Positions 7,936 through 11,907 of a stretch of DNA of 11,907 bases are shown piece by piece. The DNA lies in the NCBI GenBank assembly GCA_009392075.1, contig VFHG01000139.1, positions 1 through 11,907 on the forward strand, given 5' to 3'. This DNA comes from SAR202 cluster bacterium. GTDB lineage: Bacteria; Chloroflexota; Dehalococcoidia; UBA3495. Numbering within the stretch: position 1 is the stretch's first letter; every line of letters begins with the position of its first letter. The notes under the pieces were generated by a model. It ran no database searches. It worked only from the letters and a program-made list of their open reading frames with translations, and was not told the origin of the DNA. Made by a program: the position numbers and the translations under genes.

Positions 7936-7964
7936 CCCGGAACCCGGAATCTCGAACCCGGAAT
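7936..7964. repeat. Short direct repeats (CCCGGAA, three copies)
   Basis: AACCCGGAAT occurs at 7941-7950 and 7955-7964 (offset 14), and a third, shorter CCCGGAA begins at 7936. Function unknown: it could be a regulator-binding cluster or simple local duplication. Confidence 0.4.
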
Positions 7965-8067
7965 TCAGATGGCGTATCGCGAAATGTGGCAGTATTCTAT
8001 GGGTTTTCCGCCAGTCGCGCAATGTCGCAGTGGAAGCCTGGTTTTGACGGTCATGCCAAGAGGTTGT

Positions 8068-8095
8068 TTGACACCCCAATAACCAAAGATATAAT
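8068..8095 (+). promoter_or_regulatory. Consensus sigma70-type promoter for ridA
   Basis: TTGACA (8068-8073) and TATAAT (8090-8095) both match the consensus 6/6 and are separated by 16 bases. Transcription should start near 8102, giving a leader of about 94 bases before the ridA ATG. This is the best promoter in the window and predicts strong housekeeping-type expression of the ridA-RAM pair unless the leader damps it. Confidence 0.75.
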
Positions 8096-8126
8096 GGGCA
8101 ATTACTAAGATGGAGCACGTGTGGAA

Positions 8127-8148
8127 TCCGGCCGCCCAAATGGCCGGA
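8127..8148 (+). promoter_or_regulatory. GC-rich hairpin in the ridA mRNA leader
   Basis: TCCGGCC (8127-8133) pairs perfectly with GGCCGGA (8142-8148) across an 8-base loop, about 25 bases after the predicted transcription start and 47 bases before the ridA ATG. No U-run follows, so it is not a terminator by itself; it could stabilise the mRNA or bind a regulator. Confidence 0.5.
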
Positions 8149-8195
8149 GATGGCGCGGCTCCGCAGTAATAATCGTCAAACAAAGGCAGGTATTC

Positions 8196-8582
8196 ATGTC
8201 CAAGAAAGAGATCGTCTCCACCGACAAAGTCACCGTCGGAGCGGCGCCCTTGTCCCAAGCCACTAAACTTGGCAACTTGGTATTCGTGGCCGGAAACACC
8301 GGCCGCCATCCGACCAACGGCGAGGCAGGCAAGGACATCAAAGAGCAGACCAGGTACGCATTAGAGCGGATCAAGCTGATCTTGGAGGCCGCCGGCTCGT
8401 CGATGGACAACGTTCTGACCAACACCTGCTACGTCACCAACAGGGACGACCTTCCGGGTTTCAATGAGGTCTACGCTGAGTTCTTCACACACGATCGACC
8501 GTCCCGGACCACCGTTGTCGTCAACTTTGGGGACGTCAACAACTTGGTAGAGGTCACCAGCACCGCCTATATCTCAGACTAA
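8196..8582 (+). CDS. RidA/YjgF-family protein (enamine/imine deaminase type)
   Basis: A 128-residue cytosolic protein of the RidA (YjgF/YER057c/UK114) family, whose archetype hydrolyses reactive 2-aminoacrylate-type enamines released by PLP enzymes. Family landmarks are LGNLVFVAGNTG near residue 30 and the C-terminal RTTV...VEVTSTAY block. Arg104 and Glu119 line up exactly with E. coli RidA Arg105 and Glu120 (same 15-residue spacing), so the carboxylate-binding Arg is kept. The Tyr17 position appears to be Leu, which suggests a subfamily other than archetypal RidA with a different or narrower activity. The frame is open back to a GTG at 8121, but ATG 8196 is chosen because the family N-terminus begins there and AAGGCAGG lies just before it; the upstream part covers the leader hairpin. 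The next clear gene is the RAM-domain protein 85 bases on. Confidence 0.92.
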   Translation: MSKKEIVSTDKVTVGAAPLSQATKLGNLVFVAGNTGRHPTNGEAGKDIKEQTRYALERIKLILEAAGSSMDNVLTNTCYVTNRDDLPGFNEVYAEFFTHDRPSRTTVVVNFGDVNNLVEVTSTAYISD

Positions 8583-8595
8583 GGTCCAGGGAATA

Positions 8596-8658
8596 ATGAA
8601 AAGCAGGCAAGCTCCGGCGCCGGATTTAAACCAGGCATTCAACGACCAAGGCCGGTAG
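8596..8658 (+). CDS. Possible 20-codon leader peptide between ridA and the RAM gene
   Basis: ATG 8596 is preceded by AGGGA (8588-8592) and opens a 20-codon frame ending in TAG at 8656-8658. That stop overlaps the AGGAGGG ribosome site of the next gene, the arrangement of a coupling peptide. The peptide (starting MKSRQAPAPD) resembles nothing I recognise, and chance is a serious alternative. Confidence 0.25.
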   Translation: MKSRQAPAPDLNQAFNDQGR

Positions 8659-8667
8659 GAGGGTTCA

Positions 8668-8898
8668 ATGGCTGCTAGAGCTTATATCTTGATCGAGACC
8701 CAGGTAGGAAAATCGCGGGAGGCGGCCGAGGCCCTCCGGTCCTTACACGGCGTGCCGTCGGTGGACATCATTACCGGTGCATTCGACATCATAGCGTTGG
8801 TGGAAGCGCCGGATATGATCTCTATGGCCGACTTGGTCACGGGTCAGGTCCAGTCGATCCCCGGAGTAACCCGCACCATCACCTGCGTCGCCGCCTAG
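8668..8898 (+). CDS. Stand-alone Lrp/AsnC ligand-binding (RAM) domain protein
   Basis: A 76-residue protein consisting only of the RAM domain (alpha/beta sandwich that binds amino acids or other small effectors in Lrp/AsnC regulators). The pattern AYILIET...SVDIITGAFDIIALVEAPD...IPGVTRTITC is typical; no helix-turn-helix is present. Such stand-alone RAM proteins oligomerise and may sense metabolites or partner with full-length Lrp proteins. It has a strong ribosome site, AGGAGGG (8657-8663), four bases before ATG 8668. It shares a direction with ridA, and no terminator is seen between them, so co-transcription is likely. A RidA neighbour fits an amino-acid-metabolism theme, but that is inference. 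Confidence 0.88.
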   Translation: MAARAYILIETQVGKSREAAEALRSLHGVPSVDIITGAFDIIALVEAPDMISMADLVTGQVQSIPGVTRTITCVAA

Positions 8899-8926
8899 AT
8901 ACAAAAATGTTCGGGGCTACGTTACC

Positions 8927-8947
8927 GTCGATCTAGACGACTTTTTT
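8927..8947 (+). terminator. Weak candidate terminator after the RAM gene
   Basis: GTCG (8927-8930) and CGAC (8938-8941) can pair around a 7-base loop and are followed directly by six T (8942-8947). The stem is short, so the call is tentative; position at the end of a convergent pair supports it. Confidence 0.35.
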
Positions 8948-8969
8948 ATAGTCCGACTTTTTTATAGAT
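8938..8969. repeat. Tandem 16-bp duplication at a gene end
   Basis: CGACTTTTTTATAG occurs at 8938-8951 and again at 8954-8967 (14/14 identical, offset 16). It covers the last codons and stop of the EthD-like gene and the T-run of the terminator on the other strand. It looks like a slippage duplication. Confidence 0.7.
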
Positions 8970-9260
8970 AGTATGCGACCGGTTGGTTGCGTGTGGACGG
9001 ATCTGGCTTGCCCAGTCGCCCTTCTCCGACTCTGTTACCCACCCTTTAGAGGTTGGGACCTCAGGAGAATCGATATCGTATAGCGCGGCGTAACGGGCCA
9101 TCCCCTCTTTGTTTGTGGACTCCACTTTGTAACGGACGCAGCCGTTCACGCCCGGCGCCTTCACGATGTTAGGCACGTGTTGCGTGTCGTAGACCCGGTT
9201 GAACTCTTCTTCCAATTCAGCGGGTATATCCATCATTACCAGGTAGGCGTATTTTCCCAT
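8946..9260 (-). CDS. Small EthD/DUF4286-like dimeric alpha-beta barrel protein
   Basis: A 104-residue protein. The opening KYAYLVMMDIPAELEEEFNRVYD followed by HVPNIVKAPGV has the ferredoxin-like pattern of the dimeric alpha-beta barrel superfamily (EthD, DUF4286 and relatives): a beta strand, a helix with D/E...E..Y...H, then PGV and a second strand. Members bind or process small aromatic or aliphatic intermediates, often beside oxygenases or decarboxylases; the substrate here cannot be named. No signal peptide or membrane segment is seen. AAGGG lies seven bases before the ATG. It follows the carboxymuconolactone-decarboxylase-like gene on the same strand after 177 bases. Its last codons lie in a tandem duplication. 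Confidence 0.65.
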   Translation of the reverse strand: MGKYAYLVMMDIPAELEEEFNRVYDTQHVPNIVKAPGVNGCVRYKVESTNKEGMARYAALYDIDSPEVPTSKGWVTESEKGDWASQIRPHATNRSHTIYKKVGL

Positions 9261-9319
9261 GTGGGTCCCTTCTCCGTTTTTTTATTAGTTTTCGGTTTGT
9301 CTCCGAGTGTGCCGCCCGG

Positions 9320-9348
9320 TTGACGCTAGGCTAGCCTGGCCGTAGAAT
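9320..9348 (+). promoter_or_regulatory. Orphan sigma70-type promoter between two minus-strand genes
   Basis: TTGACG (9320-9325, 5/6) and TAGAAT (9343-9348, 5/6) are spaced by exactly 17 bases on the plus strand. No plus-strand protein gene follows; the next 65 bases can form a structured RNA with a U-tail. Confidence 0.5.
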
Positions 9349-9354
9349 CCGAAG

Positions 9355-9422
9355 CTCAGCGACCGGTTGTGTGCCGCTCCTTCAGCGGTTCTTTCGCCTC
9401 GGCGGACCGGCCGCTCTTTTTA
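9355..9422 (+). ncRNA. Candidate small RNA ending in an intrinsic terminator
   Basis: Starting about seven bases after the TAGAAT box, the segment can fold with an outer stem AGCGACCGG (9358-9366) against CCGGCCGCT (9407-9415), eight pairs and one A-C mismatch, followed by CTTTTTA. Inside it is a perfect hairpin CCGCT/AGCGG (9374-9378 with 9384-9388, loop of 5). An alternative 3' hairpin GGCGG/CCGCT (9401-9405 with 9411-9415, one G-U pair) would also end in the T-run. It ends just before the 3' end of the opposing gene. It matches no RNA family that I recognise. The open frame of 95 codons on this strand from 9369 looks like a shadow. Confidence 0.4.
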
Positions 9423-9437
9423 TCCCGTTCTAGCCAA

Positions 9438-9986
9438 TCAGTACGTAAGCGCCGACTTCGTGCCCTCCGGCAGGTCCACATCCAAGGCGTTAAGGGCGTG
9501 GGCCAACGTATGGTAGTAGCCGGTTACAGCCAGGATATCCACCACACCTGCGTCCCCAACCATCGCCCTCACGGCTTCAAAGGTAGCATCGGAGATTCGG
9601 TGCTGCCGCAACAGTTCAATCATGAATTGCACGATGGCGGCATCGTTTGTGTCTAGTCCATTGGGCGCCCGGTACTCCCGGATGGCGGCGATTACTTCGT
9701 CAGGTAATCCAGCCTCTTTGGCGGCGGGTTGGTTGACCGTCCAAACATAGTGCCCGCAAGCTTCCCGCGCGGCTGTGAGGACTGCCAACGCTTTGATCCT
9801 GGGGTCCATCGGCGTGTTGTAACGGGCGTAAGTCCCCAGCCCGATCATGGCTGCTGAAGCTTGTGGATTGTTGAGCAGAGCAGCGTAATTGCGGGCAACG
9901 CCGCCCCGGCTGGTTTCGATATCGTCCCAGATCGCCTGGCCGGCGGCGTCCATGTCCTCCCTGGTGGCGTACGGCACTCTTGTCAT
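9438..9986 (-). CDS. Carboxymuconolactone-decarboxylase-family protein (AhpD-like fold)
   Basis: A 182-residue all-helical protein of the CMD/AhpD superfamily. The core domain (about 37-120) contains IKALAVLTAAREACGHYVW and NQPAAKEAGL; the second half (FEAVRAMVGDAGVVDILAVTGYYHTLAHALNAL) is typical of the family. Known members are gamma-carboxymuconolactone decarboxylase of protocatechuate breakdown, AhpD peroxidase partners, and many uncharacterised relatives. Here only one Cys (Cys77) is present in the motif and the usual later His is Asn85, so AhpD-type CxxC redox chemistry is unlikely. Glu75 is kept. It has a strong ribosome site, AGGAGG (9994-9999), seven bases before the ATG. It lies just beyond the terminator of the molybdenum enzyme gene, so it probably has its own promoter, which I could not locate with confidence. 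Confidence 0.85.
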   Translation of the reverse strand: MTRVPYATREDMDAAGQAIWDDIETSRGGVARNYAALLNNPQASAAMIGLGTYARYNTPMDPRIKALAVLTAAREACGHYVWTVNQPAAKEAGLPDEVIAAIREYRAPNGLDTNDAAIVQFMIELLRQHRISDATFEAVRAMVGDAGVVDILAVTGYYHTLAHALNALDVDLPEGTKSALTY

Positions 9987-10040
9987 GCTTGCTCCTCCTG
10001 GTTTCTTGGCTTGATTGTTTATTTGAGTGATGGCTGAAAT

Positions 10041-10080
10041 AAAAACAGGCCAGGCTCCCGAAACGGCCTGACCTGTTTTT
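10041..10080 (-). terminator. Strong intrinsic terminator after the molybdenum enzyme gene
   Basis: AAAAACAGG-C-CAGGC (10041-10055) pairs with GCCTG-A-CCTGTTTTT (10066-10080): 14 pairs with one C-A mismatch and a 10-base loop. On the minus strand the hairpin is followed by TTTTT then ATTT. It lies 13 bases past the stop codon of the upstream gene, and its A/T flanks are symmetrical enough to work in both directions. Confidence 0.88.
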
Positions 10081-10092
10081 GATCTAGCTGGA

Positions 10093-11907
10093 TTAATCGG
10101 CAGCGGCCTGAAGCCCCGCCGGTTCGCCGTCCTTGGCCCACAGAGCCTCCAGGACGTTGCCCGGCGTCATGGGCAGGTGGTCCATTCGGACTCCCGTGGC
10201 CCTGGCAATGGCGTTGGCGATGGCTGCCATGGGAGGCACGATAGGCACTTCGCCGACGCCTCTGACCCCGTAAGGGTGGCCTGGGTTAGCCACCTCTACG
10301 ATGATGGTATTGATCATCGGCAAGTCCAGGCTGGTTGGCATTCGGTAGTCCAGGAAGGAGGAGTTCTCCATCCGGCCATCGGTGTTGTAGAAGTATTCTT
10401 CATTCAGAGCCCAGCCGATCCCCTGCACCACGCCACCCTGCATCTGTCCTTCGACATAGCTGGGGTGGATGGCTTTGCCGGCGTCTTGCACGATGGTGTA
10501 GTCCAAAATCGTGACCTTGCCGGTCTCAGGGTCCACTTCGACATCGACAACGTGAGTGCCGAAAGCGCCGCCAGCGCCTGAGGGGTCGACGGTGGTCTGA
10601 CTGGAGATCCCGCCGCCCGAACCGGCTAGCTGGCCGGCCAACTCTTTGAAGGTTAGCTTCAGTTCAGGATCGGTCTTGTGTTGGTAAACGCCTTCGGACA
10701 GCTCGATGTCCTCTGAGGACACGTCCCAGATCGAAGCCGCGCGGTCGATCATCTTTTGCTTGATGGCCTGGGCGGTCTCGTAGGCAGCCCAGCCGGTGGC
10801 GAAAGTTGTGCGGCTGCCGCCGGTCATGGCGGTGTATCCGATGGAGTCAGTATCGGCCACGCTTGGATGGACATCCTCAGCGGGTATGCCCAACACCTCG
10901 GCTGCCTGCATGGCGATGGAGGCCCGGGTGCCGCCGATATCGGTGGAGCCTTCAACCAAGCTAACAGTGCCGTCGGCGTTGACCGAGATGGCGCAACTGG
11001 ACTGGAAGCCGATGTTGAACCAGAATCCCGTGGCCACACCGCGGCCGCGATATGGACCCTTGAGTTCGGTGTTGTATTGGGCCGAATTCTTGGCCGCTTC
11101 CAGACACTCAACATTCCCGATTACGGGGTAGATAGGTCCGTCAACTCGGCGGGTGCCCTCCTTGGCGGCGTTCATCAGCCGGAATTCCAGAGGGTCTAAG
11201 TTGAGTTTCAGCGCCAAAGCGTCCACCACCTGCTCACCGGCGAATGCGGCATTGGGGGCGGCGGGCGCCCGGTATGGGGCGACCTTGGGCTTGTTCACGA
11301 GCACGTCATACCCGTCAACGTGCATGTTTTCGATGTCGTAGGGTGCGAAGATGCACTGGGTGCCGGCGCCCACCAGAGAGCCGGGGAATCCGCCTGCTTC
11401 GTAGGCCAGGTAACCTTGGGCGGCGACGATCTTGCCGTCCTGGGTGGCCCCCATCTTCACCTTCATGTAGGTGCCCGAAGTCGGCCCGGTGCTCTCGAAC
11501 GTCTCGGCCCGCGTCATGGTCATCTTGACCGCGCGTCCGGTCTTCTTAGAGAGCAGAGCGGCCAGAGGCTCGAGGTAGACCGGTATCTTTCCTCCGAATC
11601 CGCCTCCGATCTCCATGGGCACGACTTTTATCTTTGAGACCGGCACGTCCAGTAACGGGGCCATCGCGTCCCGGGCTGTGAATGCGCCCTGGGTGCTGGT
11701 CCAGATAGTGATATCGCCGTTCTCGTTCCAAATGGCTGAAGCCGTCTGGGGCTCCAAGTAGCCCTGGTGCACCATCTCGTTGGTGAACTCTTGCTCGACG
11801 ATCACGTCAGCAGCGGCGAATCCTTTCTCGATATCGCCCTGGGTGAACTGAACGTGAGTAGCGATGTTGCTCTTCTTGTCGGTCCGCTCTCCCAGATCGG
11901 TGGTAGT
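10093..11907 (-). CDS. Molybdenum hydroxylase large subunit (XdhA/CoxL superfamily), 5' end outside window
   Basis: The last 604 residues of a molybdopterin-binding subunit of the xanthine oxidase superfamily; the frame is open to the window edge, so the N-terminal part (about 150-200 residues) is missing. Such subunits hydroxylate N-heterocycles, aldehydes or related compounds and work with a FAD subunit and a 2Fe-2S subunit, not seen here. In visible numbering: VHQGYLEPQTA near residue 50, the cofactor motif GGGFGGK (101-107), the substrate-channel loop PYRAPAAP (211-218), DIGGTRASIAMQ where many relatives have GQG, and GVRGVGE with the catalytic Glu553. The loop lacks the Cys of true CO dehydrogenase (AYRCSFR) and the form II AYRGAGR, so CO oxidation is unlikely. 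The protein ends in LQAAAD and is followed by the terminator at 10041-10080. Chloroflexota of the SAR202 type often carry several such paralogues. Confidence 0.93.
   Translation of the reverse strand, partial: TTTDLGERTDKKSNIATHVQFTQGDIEKGFAAADVIVEQEFTNEMVHQGYLEPQTASAIWNENGDITIWTSTQGAFTARDAMAPLLDVPVSKIKVVPMEIGGGFGGKIPVYLEPLAALLSKKTGRAVKMTMTRAETFESTGPTSGTYMKVKMGATQDGKIVAAQGYLAYEAGGFPGSLVGAGTQCIFAPYDIENMHVDGYDVLVNKPKVAPYRAPAAPNAAFAGEQVVDALALKLNLDPLEFRLMNAAKEGTRRVDGPIYPVIGNVECLEAAKNSAQYNTELKGPYRGRGVATGFWFNIGFQSSCAISVNADGTVSLVEGSTDIGGTRASIAMQAAEVLGIPAEDVHPSVADTDSIGYTAMTGGSRTTFATGWAAYETAQAIKQKMIDRAASIWDVSSEDIELSEGVYQHKTDPELKLTFKELAGQLAGSGGGISSQTTVDPSGAGGAFGTHVVDVEVDPETGKVTILDYTIVQDAGKAIHPSYVEGQMQGGVVQGIGWALNEEYFYNTDGRMENSSFLDYRMPTSLDLPMINTIIVEVANPGHPYGVRGVGEVPIVPPMAAIANAIARATGVRMDHLPMTPGNVLEALWAKDGEPAGLQAAAD

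Larger units (their letters stand above)
7830..8195. other. 366-base divergent spacer between the EF-G2-like gene and ridA
   Basis: The two flanking genes are transcribed away from each other, so the spacer must hold both sets of start signals. It contains a perfect inverted repeat near the EF-G2-like start, CCCGGAA-type direct repeats in the middle, and a strong plus-strand promoter with a leader hairpin on the ridA side; each is listed separately. A clear minus-strand promoter was not found. Open frames of 60-114 codons cross the region on both strands but show no family resemblance. Confidence 0.6.

Noticed and set aside
8121..8195. GTG at 8121 as the start of the RidA protein
   Set aside because: It would add 25 residues unlike the family and translate through the leader hairpin; ATG 8196 has a ribosome site and matches the family N-terminus.
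9369..9656. 95-codon plus-strand frame antisense to the CMD-like gene
   Set aside because: Low-complexity Ser/Arg-rich start, no family likeness, mostly antisense to a well-supported gene; the RNA interpretation of 9355-9422 explains the upstream signals better.
10756..11199. Long plus-strand open frames (147, 134 and 111 codons) opposite the Mo enzyme gene
   Set aside because: They are GC-driven shadows with Gly/Ala-rich translations and no start signals.

Overview
The window reads as a piece of chromosome from a moderately GC-rich bacterium, probably an uncultured member of the Chloroflexota (Dehalococcoidia/SAR202-like). That placement is an inference from gene content: ribF directly followed by tyrS, a stand-alone acyl-CoA mutase large subunit, an EF-G2-type GTPase, a molybdenum hydroxylase of the CoxL/XdhA superfamily and a carboxymuconolactone-decarboxylase-like protein. 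No rRNA, tRNA, CRISPR array, insertion sequence or phage gene is visible.

Left part (1-5770, plus strand). An AT-rich non-coding start leads into a tight run ribF - tyrS - alpha/beta hydrolase with gaps of 1 and 13 bases. A 93-base gap carrying a good sigma70-type promoter precedes a coenzyme-B12-dependent acyl-CoA mutase large subunit with a TTG start. Two residues at the substrate-specificity positions (Phe84, Gln202) point to isobutyryl-CoA mutase rather than methylmalonyl-CoA mutase. Thirteen bases further on lies a CDGSH iron-sulfur protein gene whose single open frame is interrupted by two in-frame TAA codons.

Middle (5781-8898). An EF-G2-like translational GTPase lies on the minus strand, convergent with the CDGSH remnant. 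It is separated from a plus-strand RidA - Lrp/AsnC-type ligand-binding (RAM) pair by a 366-base spacer. The spacer holds an 8-bp perfect inverted repeat, short direct repeats, a near-perfect consensus promoter (TTGACA-N16-TATAAT) and a leader hairpin.

Right part (8946-11907, minus strand). In transcription order this holds a molybdenum hydroxylase large subunit (cut by the window edge), a strong intrinsic terminator, a carboxymuconolactone-decarboxylase-like protein and a small EthD-like dimeric barrel protein. The gap between the last two contains, on the opposite strand, a free-standing promoter followed by a structured, U-tailed segment of about 65 bases: a candidate small RNA.

The most interesting items are the doubly interrupted CDGSH gene, the ICM-type active-site signature in the mutase, and the orphan promoter-terminator unit at 9320-9422. 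No single large new system is evident. The molybdenum enzyme, decarboxylase-like protein and EthD-like protein may form part of an uncharacterised catabolic locus.
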